Assembly (NCBI RefSeq): GCF_000307265.1
Contig: NZ_DF158897.1
Span: 62,001-126,000 of the forward strand
Direction: 5' to 3'
DNA: 64,000 nucleotides
Source of the DNA: Oscillibacter ruminantium GH1
Lineage (GTDB): Bacteria > Bacillota > Clostridia > Oscillospirales > Oscillospiraceae
Below, in pieces: positions 32,569 through 42,078 of the stretch (positions are counted from its first letter, which is position 1; every line of letters starts with the position of its first letter). Below the pieces are notes generated by a model that saw only the letters and a list, made by a program, of their open reading frames with translations, was not told the DNA's origin and made no database searches. A program made the translations under genes and the position numbers.

Positions 32569-33903
32569 ATGCTGGACGTTAAAACTTTCCATATGGACTC
32601 GTTTATCCCCATGCCTTATGAAGAGGCACTGTCTCCCCGGTTGAAACTGGCTCAGGATAAGCTGCAAAACGGCAGTGGTCAGGGCGGAGAATTCACCGGC
32701 TGGGTTCATCTGCCCCGGAATTACGATCAGGCGGAGTACGCGCGCATCAAAGCAGCCGCCGCTAAAATCCGCAAGAATTCCAAAGCGCTGGTGGTCATCG
32801 GTATCGGCGGGTCCTATCTGGGCGCCCGCGGCGTGGTGGAATGCCTGCAGTCGCCCAACTATAATTTGAAAAAGAAGGACACTCCCAATCTTTACTTTGT
32901 GGGCAACGCCCTCAGTTCCGACGCCATGGGCGAAGTCATGGATCTGATCGACGGTGTGGATTTCTCCGTCAATGTCATTTCCAAGTCCGGCACCACCACA
33001 GAACCTGCCGTCGCCTTCCGCTTCTTCCGAAATCTTCTGGAGGAACGGTATGGCAGAGAGGGCGCGCGGGAGCGCATTTTTGCCACCACCGACCGGCTTA
33101 AGGGCGCGCTGAAATCTCTGGCAGACAGCGAAGGATGGGAGACGTTTGTGGTCCCCGACGACATCGGCGGACGGTACTCCGTCCTCACCGCCGTGGGCCT
33201 CTTGCCCATCGCCGTTTCTGGAGTAGATATTGACGCGCTGATGCGCGGCGCGGCAAGCATGATGGATCAGTGCGCCGTCCCCGGGTACGAATGCCCCGCG
33301 TGGCGGTACGCCGCCGCCCGATACCAGCTGTACCGGGACGGAAGAGCCGTTGAGATTCTGGGCTGCTTTGACCCCGCGTTCCGCATGATGGCCGAGTGGT
33401 GGAAGCAGCTGTTCGGCGAGAGCGAGGGCAAGGAGGGCAAGGGCCTCTTCCCCGCCAGCGTGGAATTCACCGCCGATCTCCACTCCATGGGCCAGTACAT
33501 CCAGCAGGGCAAGCGGCTGATGTTTGAAACGATTGTGCGCTTTGGCTCCTCCGCCCGCCAGCTCAACGTCCCCGAGGATGCGGAGGATGGCGACGGGCTG
33601 AACTTCCTTGCCGGCCGCTCCATGGACTTTATCCGGGACAAAGCCACCGAAGGAACGCTTTTGGCCCATACCGAGGGGGGCGTACCCAACCTGATTGTGG
33701 AGGCAGGAGAACGGAACGCGGAGACGCTGGGCCAGCTGATTTACTTCTTTGAATATGCCTGCGGCCTCAGCGGATATCTGCTGGATGTGAATCCCTTTGA
33801 CCAGCCCGGCGTGGAAGCCTATAAAAAGAACATGTTTGCCCTTTTGGGAAAACCCGGATACGAGGCACAAAAATCGGAACTGGAAGCAAAATTGCAAAAG
33901 TAA
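32569..33903 (+). CDS. pgi: Glucose-6-phosphate isomerase
   Basis: The 444-residue enzyme interconverts glucose 6-phosphate and fructose 6-phosphate. It has the GIGGSYLGARG sugar-phosphate loop, SKSGTTTEPAVAFR, DDIGGRYSVLTAVGLLP and a C-terminal VEAYKKNMF segment. Length matches the shorter Firmicutes type (about 450). AAGGGA precedes the ATG. It is monocistronic, with its own promoter and terminator, and separate from the pgk-tpiA-gpmI set. Confidence 0.98.
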   Translation: MLDVKTFHMDSFIPMPYEEALSPRLKLAQDKLQNGSGQGGEFTGWVHLPRNYDQAEYARIKAAAAKIRKNSKALVVIGIGGSYLGARGVVECLQSPNYNLKKKDTPNLYFVGNALSSDAMGEVMDLIDGVDFSVNVISKSGTTTEPAVAFRFFRNLLEERYGREGARERIFATTDRLKGALKSLADSEGWETFVVPDDIGGRYSVLTAVGLLPIAVSGVDIDALMRGAASMMDQCAVPGYECPAWRYAAARYQLYRDGRAVEILGCFDPAFRMMAEWWKQLFGESEGKEGKGLFPASVEFTADLHSMGQYIQQGKRLMFETIVRFGSSARQLNVPEDAEDGDGLNFLAGRSMDFIRDKATEGTLLAHTEGGVPNLIVEAGERNAETLGQLIYFFEYACGLSGYLLDVNPFDQPGVEAYKKNMFALLGKPGYEAQKSELEAKLQK

Positions 33904-33906
33904 ACG

Positions 33907-33942
33907 AATGCCGGGGATGGTTTTTGTTCCATCCCCGGCATT
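33907..33942 (+). terminator. Terminator of pgi
   Basis: AATGCCGGGGATGG (33907-33920) pairs perfectly with CCATCCCCGGCATT (33929-33942). Confidence 0.85.
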
Positions 33943-33971
33943 ATCCACAAAGTTTTTACAGGAATTTTTCG

Positions 33972-34000
33972 TTGTCTTTTCTTTGAATCTATGCTATGCT
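33972..34000 (+). promoter_or_regulatory. Promoter of the P-loop protein gene
   Basis: A -35 TTGTCT (33972-33977) and a -10 TATGCT (33995-34000) are 17 nt apart, about 50 nt before the start codon. Confidence 0.6.
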
Positions 34001-34051
34001 GAAGACATAGAAATCCACCCCGCGATTTCAGATGAACAGGAGTGATACACT

Positions 34052-34462
34052 ATGGTCAGATTGATTATGGGCGTTAAAGGTTCCGGAAAGACCAAGCAGC
34101 TCATCGACCTCATCAACAGCGCGGCAAAGGACGAGCCGGGCAACGTGGTTTGCATTGAGGCAAATTCCGCTCTGACTTACGACATCCACTATCGCATCCG
34201 CCTGATTGACGCGCAGGAATATAAACTGAACAGTTACGAGTCTGTCCGCGGCTTTGTCAGCGGCCTGTACGCTGGTAATTACGACATTTCCCATGTGTTC
34301 ATTGACAACCTGTGCAAGGTGGTCGGCGGCGAAGTGGGCCACGAGACTGAGGAACTTTTGAACTGGCTGGACGCTTTCGGCGAGAAAAACAGCATCAAGT
34401 TCACCGTCACGGTCAGCGGCGATCCGGAGCTGGCCACCGACGGTATGCAGAAATTCCTGTAA
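34052..34462 (+). CDS. Small P-loop NTPase-like protein
   Basis: The 136-residue soluble protein has a Walker A motif G-V-K-G-S-G-K-T at 7-14 and a hydrophobic strand ending in D (HVFIDNL near 92-98) as a possible Walker B. No DNA-binding or membrane segment is evident. Similar short ATP-binding proteins are found in related gut Clostridia without known function. AGGAG precedes the ATG; it is transcribed alone from its own promoter. Confidence 0.75.
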   Translation: MVRLIMGVKGSGKTKQLIDLINSAAKDEPGNVVCIEANSALTYDIHYRIRLIDAQEYKLNSYESVRGFVSGLYAGNYDISHVFIDNLCKVVGGEVGHETEELLNWLDAFGEKNSIKFTVTVSGDPELATDGMQKFL

Positions 34463-34500
34463 GCACGCCGGAAAAGGCTCTTTCTCAATAACCCGATAGG

Positions 34501-34538
34501 AAAAAAGCAAGCGTCTGCTGTGCAGGCGCTTGCTTTTT
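34501..34538. terminator. Bidirectional terminator
   Basis: AAAAAGCAAGCG and CGCTTGCTTTTT form a 12-bp stem with A- and T-runs on both sides. It serves the P-loop gene and the convergent SLH gene. Confidence 0.85.
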
Positions 34539-34569
34539 AATTTCGGACAAAAAGACTTATCTGCCGCCT

Positions 34570-36093
34570 TTATTGCAGTCCGGTAAGAATTCCGTTCTCC
34601 CCGTTTAACGGACCTGCAAGGTCGCTGATGCACAGTCCGCCGCCGCCAAAAAACGCCAGCAGCTGACGGCGGGCCTGCGCGGACCGGACGTCGTTATACC
34701 AGACCACCATACGAACGCCGGATTCCGTATAGCTGAGATAGGGCGCGGCGTACCGGCTGGACCAATAGCTGGTAACGCCGGAGGAAGATTGCAGCTGGGT
34801 GATCTTTGCCGCGGAGATATCCTGAATGGCCATGTTTCCCTGCCAAGCCGTTCCCGTGGCCGTCAGCCAAAGGCCCCGTTTTTCGGCCGGAATAGCGCCG
34901 GCAACGGTTTCCAGTGCGTAATAGACCTCCTCCAGCGGCTCCCGCGGCGAGGTTGGGAAATCGGAAACCAGCTGATTGTAGGAGGCAGCCCGCAGAATCA
35001 CCCTGTCCGCCTGAGCCGCCAGCGCGGCAAAGTCGTACCCGTTATAGGCCGTTGCATTCTGCCAGCTGGGGGCTTCTGCCGTTACATAGAGCAGACTGTC
35101 CGTTCCCATAGCCGCGCGCAGCGCGGTGACAAGGGCGGAATAGGTCTTCTTCTCTGTGCCTTGCAGCTTGGGAATGTCCAGCAGTACGCCGTCCCAGCCG
35201 TCTTTTTTCGCGGCGGCGGCGATTTTTTCTGCCAGCGCGGTCGTGTCGGCATCCGCAAAACCGGTGCTGCTGCCGGAAACCTGCATCAGCCGCCGCTTCC
35301 CCTCCGCCGCCGCGAAAACGGCGGCAGCTTCCTCTGCGGAGAGATCACGGGTCAGCTGCATACTGCCGTTGTAAACCAGCTTCATAGCAGGCACTGCCAC
35401 GGACCCCACGCCTGCAAGGCTTAAGTCGTTTGCCGTTCGCGCCACGCCGCAGACATCCGGCGTTTGGGCGTTGAGCTTGTCATAAACGCGCATCAGCACT
35501 GCCGCTGCCTGCTCCCGGGTGGCGGTTTTGTCCGGCTGGAACGCGCCCCGGGTATTGCCCGTCATAATCCCCAAATCATTGGCCAAAACAAGATAGCCAA
35601 GGCTGGAGGTCACGTCGGTAAAGGGAGATTTCCGCTCGCCCGCAAGGCTGGCCAGCGTCCCGTATCCCAGCGCGCGCACCAGCATCACCGCCATCTCCTG
35701 GCGGGTGATGGCGTCATGGGGGCGGAAATTCTCCTCCTGTTGGGTGACCGCTCCGCGAAGACACGCCGTCTCCACCGCACGGTAATACCACTTTGCGGAA
35801 TCCTGATTGTCCGGGAAGGACCCGGACGCGGGGCTGACCAGTTCCCACTGGAACAGGCGGCACAGCACCGTGACAAACGCGGCGCGCGTCATGGGCTGGC
35901 CCAGACCAAAGGTTCCGTCGCTCCGTCCGCTCACCAGCCCCAGCTTTGCAGCGCGGGTGATGGATTCTGCCGCCCAGTGGGACGCGGGCACATCGGAAAA
36001 TCCGGTCGCCGCGCGAGCCGGAACCGGCAGCACCGTCAAAAGGCACAGGCAGGCCAAAAGGGTCGCCGCCATTCGCTTCATGTTCTTTCGCAA
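34570..36093 (-). CDS. SLH-domain protein with glycosyl-hydrolase-18-like C-terminus
   Basis: The 507-residue exported protein has a signal peptide (about 1-28, ending PARA-AT), then three S-layer-homology repeats (about 30-75, 93-145 and 157-205; motifs FSDVPASHWAAESI, ITRQEMAVMLVRAL, ATREQAAAVLMRVY) that attach to cell-wall polymer. The C-terminal 280 residues resemble the TIM barrel of spore-type GH18 proteins (WDGVLLDIPKLQ, then a C-terminal VVWYNDV segment). The DxxDxDxE catalytic signature is not evident. The start is a TTG at 36093, set by AAGGAG 10 nt upstream. It is convergent with the P-loop gene. Confidence 0.82.
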   Translation of the reverse strand: MRKNMKRMAATLLACLCLLTVLPVPARAATGFSDVPASHWAAESITRAAKLGLVSGRSDGTFGLGQPMTRAAFVTVLCRLFQWELVSPASGSFPDNQDSAKWYYRAVETACLRGAVTQQEENFRPHDAITRQEMAVMLVRALGYGTLASLAGERKSPFTDVTSSLGYLVLANDLGIMTGNTRGAFQPDKTATREQAAAVLMRVYDKLNAQTPDVCGVARTANDLSLAGVGSVAVPAMKLVYNGSMQLTRDLSAEEAAAVFAAAEGKRRLMQVSGSSTGFADADTTALAEKIAAAAKKDGWDGVLLDIPKLQGTEKKTYSALVTALRAAMGTDSLLYVTAEAPSWQNATAYNGYDFAALAAQADRVILRAASYNQLVSDFPTSPREPLEEVYYALETVAGAIPAEKRGLWLTATGTAWQGNMAIQDISAAKITQLQSSSGVTSYWSSRYAAPYLSYTESGVRMVVWYNDVRSAQARRQLLAFFGGGGLCISDLAGPLNGENGILTGLQ

Positions 36094-36258
36094 ATCAAAT
36101 CATCTCCTTGAAAAAATTTCTCCGAGAAAGGATCGCCCGTCCTTATACGGGCGAGTCATCCGAACCTGTGTTAAAATATTCCAGAACGCATAACCTCGGA
36201 TATTTTAGCAGAATCTGGCCATGCCGTCAAATTTGCCCCCCATGAGGGCAGAATTTTC

Positions 36259-36287
36259 TTTACGTTTCCCGGGAACTTTGATATAAT
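36259..36287 (+). promoter_or_regulatory. Promoter of recJ-rel
   Basis: A -35 TTTACG (36259-36264) and a consensus -10 TATAAT (36282-36287) are 17 nt apart. Confidence 0.7.
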
Positions 36288-36352
36288 AGTTAAGTTATTT
36301 TGGAAAATAGCACGTTTATGCCGCAAAATCTGTCGGAAGGAGGGACGCCGGA

Positions 36353-38455
36353 ATGAAATTTGAGAAATGGAACATCGGTGCGCCCGCTCCCGGCGTGGTG
36401 GATGCTCTGCGCCAAGCGGGATACCCCGCGCTGCTTGCCGCGGTTCTGGCGGGTCGGAGCGTCTCCGACCCCGCGCAGGCCGCTCAGCGGCTGGAGTGCG
36501 ACGACGTGCTGTCCCTCTCCCCCTTTGCCATGGCGGACATGAAGCGGGCGGTGGAGCGCATTCGCCGCGCCGTTTCAGAGAACGAGACTGTGGCGGTTTT
36601 TGGGGACTATGACGTGGACGGGATTACCTCCACGGCGTTGTTGCTGGACTATTTAAAGGGCTGCGGGGTTAAGTGCCTGCGCTACATTCCCCGGCGCATT
36701 GAGGACGGGTACGGCCTGAGCTGCGATGCGATTCAGGCTCTTCGGGATCAGGGGGCCACGCTGATGGTGACGGTGGACTGCGGCGTCACCGGCGCGGAGG
36801 AAGTTGCTTTCGCCAATTCCATCGGCTTGGAGGTGGTGGTGACTGACCACCACGAATGCAAAGGTCCTTTGCCCGACGCCGTGGCCGTGGTGGACCCCCA
36901 CCGGCCCGACTGCCCCTACCCGTTCAAGCATCTGGCGGGCGTGGGCGTGGCGCTGAAGCTGGTACTGGCGCTGGGCGGCTCGGGCAACGAAGAGCGGCTC
37001 TTCTCCCGGTACTGTACGCTGGCGGCCATCGGCACCGTGGCTGATGTGATGCGGATGGAGGGCGAAAACCGGATTATTGTCCAACGGGGACTGGACGCGC
37101 TGCCCCGGACGGATTTTGTGGGCATCCACGCCCTTTTGCGAGAAGTGGGACTGGAGGGAAAACCCGTCACCTCCGTTCAGATCGGCTTTACGCTGGCTCC
37201 CCGGATCAATGCCGCCGGGCGCATGGGCGCGGCGGACTTGGCCGCCGACCTTTTGGAGACGGAGGACCCCGCCAAAGCGGAAGAATTGGCCCGGCAGCTG
37301 TGCGATTTGAACCGGGAGCGGCAGGCGGTGGAGCAGGGCATCTGCGCCGACGCTCTGCACCAAATTGAATCCCTGCCTGAATCCGCCCGCTCCGCACTGG
37401 TTCTGGCCAGCGAGACATGGCATCAGGGCGTGGTGGGGATCGTTGCCTCCCGCCTCAGCGAAAAATACGCCTGCCCCAGCTTTATGATCCATGTTCAGGA
37501 GGGGCTGGGTAAAGGCTCCTGCCGGTCTTACGGCGGATTTAATTTATTTGCCGCGCTGGAGGCCTGTTCCAGTCTGCTGGAGGGGTTCGGCGGCCACGAG
37601 CTGGCCGCGGGCTTTACCATCCGGGAAGAGAACATCGTCCCCTTCCGGGAGAAGATGAACGGCTATGTCCGCGCCCACTGCGGCAAAGGCGTGCCGGTGT
37701 CCGCGCTGGAAATTGACGCCGCCGTGGGGGACCCGATGGACCTGACCATGGACGAGGTGGAACAGCTGGGCCGTCTGGAGCCTTATGGCGCGGGGAATCC
37801 CCGGCCCGTGTTCGCCCTTCTGGGCGCGCGGGTGGAGTCCCTGCAAAGCGTTGGTCAGGGGCGGCACCTGAAATTGCAGTTGGGCAAAGGCCCCTGCCGA
37901 TTTGACGCCATCTTTTTCTCCGTCACGGCGGAGGAATGCGGCATCCGGGTGGACGACCGGGTGGACGCCGCCTTTTATTTGCAGGGCAACACCTTCCGGG
38001 GCCGAACCACCCTGCAATTGCAGATGATTGATCTGCGCCTGAGCCGCGCGCCCAGCCGCCACGAGGCGGAAAATCTGGAACTTGTCCGGCGGCTGAGCCG
38101 GGGCGGTATCCTGACGAAACAGGAGATTGACCGGCTGAACGCCCCGCTGGATCAGTTCCGCGCGCTGCTGAAAGCCATGCGCCGTCTGCTGCCGGATGGG
38201 CAGGCGCGGGTAGCAAAACTGCCGTTTTTCCGAACCACCGGCGAGCTTGCCGGCGGCCGGGAGCCGTTTTTGCGCGCCGCGCTGGCTCTTTTGGTATTTG
38301 AGGAGCGAAGACTCCTGCGCATTACCGCCGTGGATGAAGAACTTTTGGATATCGCGCTGCTCCCATGGGAAGGCAGCGTGGACCTTTACGCCTGTCCCCT
38401 TCTGCAAAAATTGCGGGCCGGGGCAGAGACTTGGGAGGGGAGGGAGGCCCTGTGA
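36353..38455 (+). CDS. recJ: Single-stranded-DNA-specific exonuclease
   Basis: RecJ degrades ssDNA 5' to 3' in recombination and repair. The 700-residue protein has the DHH phosphoesterase motifs DYDVDG (85-90), DCGVT (142-146) and DHHE (165-168), the DHHA1 motif GGHELAAGF near 411-419, and an OB domain. GGAAGGAGGG precedes the ATG. Its stop overlaps the rel start as GTGA, so the two genes are probably translationally coupled. Confidence 0.96.
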   Translation: MKFEKWNIGAPAPGVVDALRQAGYPALLAAVLAGRSVSDPAQAAQRLECDDVLSLSPFAMADMKRAVERIRRAVSENETVAVFGDYDVDGITSTALLLDYLKGCGVKCLRYIPRRIEDGYGLSCDAIQALRDQGATLMVTVDCGVTGAEEVAFANSIGLEVVVTDHHECKGPLPDAVAVVDPHRPDCPYPFKHLAGVGVALKLVLALGGSGNEERLFSRYCTLAAIGTVADVMRMEGENRIIVQRGLDALPRTDFVGIHALLREVGLEGKPVTSVQIGFTLAPRINAAGRMGAADLAADLLETEDPAKAEELARQLCDLNRERQAVEQGICADALHQIESLPESARSALVLASETWHQGVVGIVASRLSEKYACPSFMIHVQEGLGKGSCRSYGGFNLFAALEACSSLLEGFGGHELAAGFTIREENIVPFREKMNGYVRAHCGKGVPVSALEIDAAVGDPMDLTMDEVEQLGRLEPYGAGNPRPVFALLGARVESLQSVGQGRHLKLQLGKGPCRFDAIFFSVTAEECGIRVDDRVDAAFYLQGNTFRGRTTLQLQMIDLRLSRAPSRHEAENLELVRRLSRGGILTKQEIDRLNAPLDQFRALLKAMRRLLPDGQARVAKLPFFRTTGELAGGREPFLRAALALLVFEERRLLRITAVDEELLDIALLPWEGSVDLYACPLLQKLRAGAETWEGREAL

Positions 38456-40668
38456 CCATCACAGAGCAATATCAAAAACTGGAGGACACCGTCCGGGCCT
38501 ATAACCCCTCGGCGGATTTTGCCCACATTCGCTCCGCCTTTGAATATGCGGAAAAGAGCCACAACGGCCAGACGCGCAAAAGCGGCGAGCCGTATATCAT
38601 CCATCCTCTGGCAGTGGCCCAGATTGTGGCGGAGGAGCTGAAGCTGGACTCAGAATCCATCGAGGCCGCCCTTTTGCACGATGTGATCGAAGACACTCCC
38701 GCCACCCACGACGAGGTGGCAAAGCTCTTTTCCCCCACGGTGGCCGATCTGGTGGAGGGCGTTTCCAAGCTGACCCGCATCCAGTACGCCACCAAGGAAG
38801 ACGAACAGATGGAAAACCTGCGAAAAATGCTCATCGCCATGAGCAAGGACATCCGGGTGATTCTCATCAAAATTTCCGACCGGCTCCACAATATGCGCAC
38901 CATGGAGTATCAGTCTCCGGAAAAGCAGAAGCAGAAATCTCTGGAAACCATGGAGATTTACGCCCCCATTTCCCACCGTTTGGGTATGCAGCGCATCAAG
39001 TGGGAACTGGAAGACCTGTCTTTAAAGTATCTGGACCCGGTTGGCTTTGAGGAAATTGTTTCAACACTTGACGAAAAGCGGGCAGAGTACGACGATTTCA
39101 TGAAGCGCACGCAGGAGCAGATTGATCTGCGCTTGGCGGAGATGGCAATTCACCACACCGTCTATGGGCGGATGAAGCACCCCTACTCCATCTATCGCAA
39201 AATGTTCAATCAAAACAAGTCTCTGGACGAGATTTTTGACCTGTTCGCCTTCCGGGTAATCGTGGACAACGTGGGCGACTGCTACAACGTTCTGGGTGTG
39301 ATCCACGACATTTATAAGCCCATTTTGGGCCGGTTCAAGGACTATATCGGAACACCCAAGCCCAACGGTTATCAGTCCCTTCACACCACCGTCATGGGCG
39401 GAGACGGCATCCCCTTTGAGGTGCAGATCCGCACACAGGAGATGCACGACATCGCGGAATACGGCGTGGCCGCTCACTGGAAATACAAACAGGGCGGACA
39501 AGGCGCGGGAGCCGAGGGAAAATACGAGTGGGTTCGGCGGCTTCTTGAAAATCAGGAGGGCACCGACGCCGAGGAGTATATCCGTTCCCTAAAGGTGGAT
39601 ATGTTCTCTGATGAGGTGTTTGTGTTTACTCCCGGCGGCGACGTACAAAACCTGCCCGCCGGAGCCACCCCCATCGACTTTGCCTATTCCGTTCACTCCG
39701 CCGTGGGCAATCACATGATCGGGGCCAAAGTCAACGGGCGGATCGTCACCTATGATTTTCAGCTGAAAAACGGCGACATTGTGGAGATTCTTACTTCCAA
39801 AACCGCCAAAGGTCCCAGCCGGGACTGGATGAAAATTGCCAAGTCCAGCGAGGCCCGCAGCAAAATCCGCCAATGGTTCAAAAAAGAGCGCAGAGAGGAA
39901 AACATCGCCAACGGCCGGGCCGCCTTTGAAGCGGAGATGAAGCACTGCGGCATTGCCATGAAGGACGTGCTGGCGCTGGAAAATCTGCCGGAGCTTTTGA
40001 AGCGGGTATCCTACGGGACTCTGGACGAGATGTACGCCGCCATCGGTTATGGCGGCTTCTCCGCGCAGAAGGCCGTTAACCGGATGCAGGGAGAGCTTCA
40101 GCGTATTCAGAAGCTGCACCAGCAGGAAAAGGCGCTGGAAGAGGCCGCTCAGGAATCTGCCAAGGCCGACGACGGGGCAAAATCCCTCCTGCCTAAGCGC
40201 ACCCGCAGCGAACAGGGTATCATCGTAGAGGGTCTTTCCAACTGTCTGGTCAAGTTTTCCAAGTGCTGCACCCCCGTCCCCGGCGACGACATCGTGGGCT
40301 TCATCACCCGGGGATACGGCGTGTCCGTCCACCGGTGCGACTGCCCCAACGCCTCAGATGAGCGCCGCAGCCAGCCGGACCAGAAGGACCGCTGGATCAA
40401 AGTCACTTGGGGAACCGATACCAACGACAGCTACCACACCTCTTTGGAGATTATTGCCAAGGATCGGAACAATCTGGTGCTGGATATTTCCGCGGCACTG
40501 TCTGTCACCAACACCCGCGTGGTGGCGCTGAACTGCCGCACCACCGAGGACAATTTTGCAGTCATCACGCTGGAGGTAAACGTCAAGGACGGCAAACAGC
40601 TCCAGTCCCTCATGACGAGACTCAATCAGGTATCCGGGGTTTTGAAAGTCACGCGGCCCGCCGGATGA
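38452..40668 (+). CDS. rel: Bifunctional (p)ppGpp synthetase/hydrolase
   Basis: The 738-residue Rel protein makes and destroys the stringent-response alarmone. Hydrolase HD-domain residues H51, H76-D77 and E80-D81 are intact. The synthetase region (about 235-350) has the YQSLHTTV and EVQIRTQEMH motifs. TGS (about 395-455), zinc-finger and ACT domains follow. The start is a GTG at 38452, since the preceding GGGAGGGAGG is a strong ribosome site and the longer frame is recJ sequence. The recJ-rel-dtd-MBL order is common in Firmicutes. Confidence 0.96.
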   Translation: MTITEQYQKLEDTVRAYNPSADFAHIRSAFEYAEKSHNGQTRKSGEPYIIHPLAVAQIVAEELKLDSESIEAALLHDVIEDTPATHDEVAKLFSPTVADLVEGVSKLTRIQYATKEDEQMENLRKMLIAMSKDIRVILIKISDRLHNMRTMEYQSPEKQKQKSLETMEIYAPISHRLGMQRIKWELEDLSLKYLDPVGFEEIVSTLDEKRAEYDDFMKRTQEQIDLRLAEMAIHHTVYGRMKHPYSIYRKMFNQNKSLDEIFDLFAFRVIVDNVGDCYNVLGVIHDIYKPILGRFKDYIGTPKPNGYQSLHTTVMGGDGIPFEVQIRTQEMHDIAEYGVAAHWKYKQGGQGAGAEGKYEWVRRLLENQEGTDAEEYIRSLKVDMFSDEVFVFTPGGDVQNLPAGATPIDFAYSVHSAVGNHMIGAKVNGRIVTYDFQLKNGDIVEILTSKTAKGPSRDWMKIAKSSEARSKIRQWFKKERREENIANGRAAFEAEMKHCGIAMKDVLALENLPELLKRVSYGTLDEMYAAIGYGGFSAQKAVNRMQGELQRIQKLHQQEKALEEAAQESAKADDGAKSLLPKRTRSEQGIIVEGLSNCLVKFSKCCTPVPGDDIVGFITRGYGVSVHRCDCPNASDERRSQPDQKDRWIKVTWGTDTNDSYHTSLEIIAKDRNNLVLDISAALSVTNTRVVALNCRTTEDNFAVITLEVNVKDGKQLQSLMTRLNQVSGVLKVTRPAG

Positions 40669-40998
40669 CGTCGGCCGCCGCCCTTGCGGAACGCGATCCC
40701 GCCTGCGGGCAGGCCCGCTTATCCCTGCGTGCGCGGCCTCCTTTTTCGAGGAAAATTACCGTGTAATTTTCCTCGATGAAAGACAGGGACGTGAAAAACA
40801 AATTCCGTATCCTTCGCTTCCGCGCTTTGCGCGAAACCTCTCTCACTCCATTGCCCCTCCTCTTTCGGAAAAAACCACTCCGTGATTTTCCCGGGAGGGG
40901 ACGAAGCGCCGGCGCAAACTGCGCATTCCTCGTATGGTCCTGTGGACCAAACTCAAGTGTTGACAGCGGGTACCGCTGAAGTTGAAAGGAGCGTTTTT
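40669..40998. other. Structured intergenic region between rel and dtd (330 bp)
   Basis: No gene is visible. It holds a perfect 14-bp hairpin at 40746-40776 (TCGAGGAAAATTAC/GTAATTTTCCTCGA) without a T-run, a short TGGTCC/GGACCA hairpin near 40944, and a stretch (40850-40895) resembling intergenic DNA near 19165 and 7135. Confidence 0.5.
40746..40776. repeat. Perfect 14-bp inverted repeat after rel
   Basis: TCGAGGAAAATTAC and GTAATTTTCCTCGA surround a 3-nt loop. It may protect or end the rel transcript, although no T-tail follows. Confidence 0.6.
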
Positions 40999-41445
40999 AT
41001 GCGCGCAGTCGTCACACGGGTCCGCCACGCCTCCGTGGCCATCGACGGAGCCGTCAAGGGCCAAATCGGCCCCGGCTTTCTCATCCTTCTGGGCGTGACC
41101 CATGAAGACACGGAAGCCGAAGCCGTGAAACTGGCCCATAAAATCTGCGGCCTTCGCATTTTTGAAGATGAAAACGGCAAAATGAATTTAGGGCTGGACG
41201 CGGTGAACGGAGAACTGCTCATCGTCTCTCAGTTCACGCTCTATGGCAGCTGCAAGCGGGGCCGTCGGCCAGACTTTCTGGCTGCCGCCCGACCGGAGGT
41301 TGCCATCCCGCTGTACGAAAAGTTTATTGCCCTGTGCGAGAGCAAGGGCCTTTCTGTCAAAACCGGCGAATTCGGCGCGGACATGAAGGTGGACTCTTTG
41401 AACGACGGCCCCCTAACCCTGATTCTTGACACCGATACGCTGTAA
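40999..41445 (+). CDS. dtd: D-aminoacyl-tRNA deacylase
   Basis: Dtd removes D-amino acids mischarged on tRNA. The 148-residue protein has the MRAVVTRVRHASVAIDG start, SQFTLYGSCKRGRRP (SQFTL motif) near 75-89 and the C-terminal NDGPLTLILDT with the GP motif. AAAGGAG precedes the ATG at 40999. The next gene starts 12 nt after its stop. Confidence 0.96.
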   Translation: MRAVVTRVRHASVAIDGAVKGQIGPGFLILLGVTHEDTEAEAVKLAHKICGLRIFEDENGKMNLGLDAVNGELLIVSQFTLYGSCKRGRRPDFLAAARPEVAIPLYEKFIALCESKGLSVKTGEFGADMKVDSLNDGPLTLILDTDTL

Positions 41446-41457
41446 GGAGCTTTTACC

Positions 41458-42075
41458 ATGAAGACGATCACTTTGCAGGTCGGCCCCATTATGACCAACT
41501 GCTATATCCTGTGCGACGAAGAGGCAAAGGTCTGCGCCGTGGTGGACCCCGGTGCGGACGCGGAGCGAGTGGCGCAGGCCGCCGCCGAAACCGGTTGCAC
41601 ACCCGTATGCATTCTGCTGACCCACGGACACTACGACCACACCGGCGCGGTGGAGGAGCTTTTGAAAAAGTTCCCCGGCATTCCGGTATATCTGAACCGA
41701 CGGGACGTATGCGACGGGTCCGACCGCCGCATGGCCCAGCTTTTCCCGCCCCTGCCCACCGCAGTGGATTACGACGAAGGGGATACCGTTTCCGTGGGAA
41801 ACCTGACGGTTTCCGTACTGGCCACGCCCGGCCACTCCGCCGGGTCTGTGACACTGCTGTGCGAAGACGCCATGTTTGCCGGAGACACGCTGTTTGCCGG
41901 TTCCTGCGGCCGGACGGACTTGGCTGGCGGCAGCACGGACGATATGCTCAAATCTCTTTCACGCCTTGGAAAGCTGGAGGGGGAATACCGCGTGCTTCCC
42001 GGCCACATGGACGCGTCCGTTCTGAGTCGGGAGCGGGCGTTCAACCCCTATCTGCTTCAAGCTTTGCGAGGCTGA
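41458..42075 (+). CDS. Metallo-beta-lactamase-fold hydrolase (YqgX/glyoxalase II-like)
   Basis: The 205-residue cytoplasmic protein carries the binuclear metal motif H56-G-H-Y-D-H61, with further ligands in ATPGHSAGS, FAGDTLF and LPGHM. It belongs to the glyoxalase-II-like hydrolases often next to dtd or hemZ in Firmicutes. The thioester substrate is not known. hemZ starts 3 nt after its stop. Confidence 0.9.
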   Translation: MKTITLQVGPIMTNCYILCDEEAKVCAVVDPGADAERVAQAAAETGCTPVCILLTHGHYDHTGAVEELLKKFPGIPVYLNRRDVCDGSDRRMAQLFPPLPTAVDYDEGDTVSVGNLTVSVLATPGHSAGSVTLLCEDAMFAGDTLFAGSCGRTDLAGGSTDDMLKSLSRLGKLEGEYRVLPGHMDASVLSRERAFNPYLLQALRG

Positions 42076-42078
42076 GTT

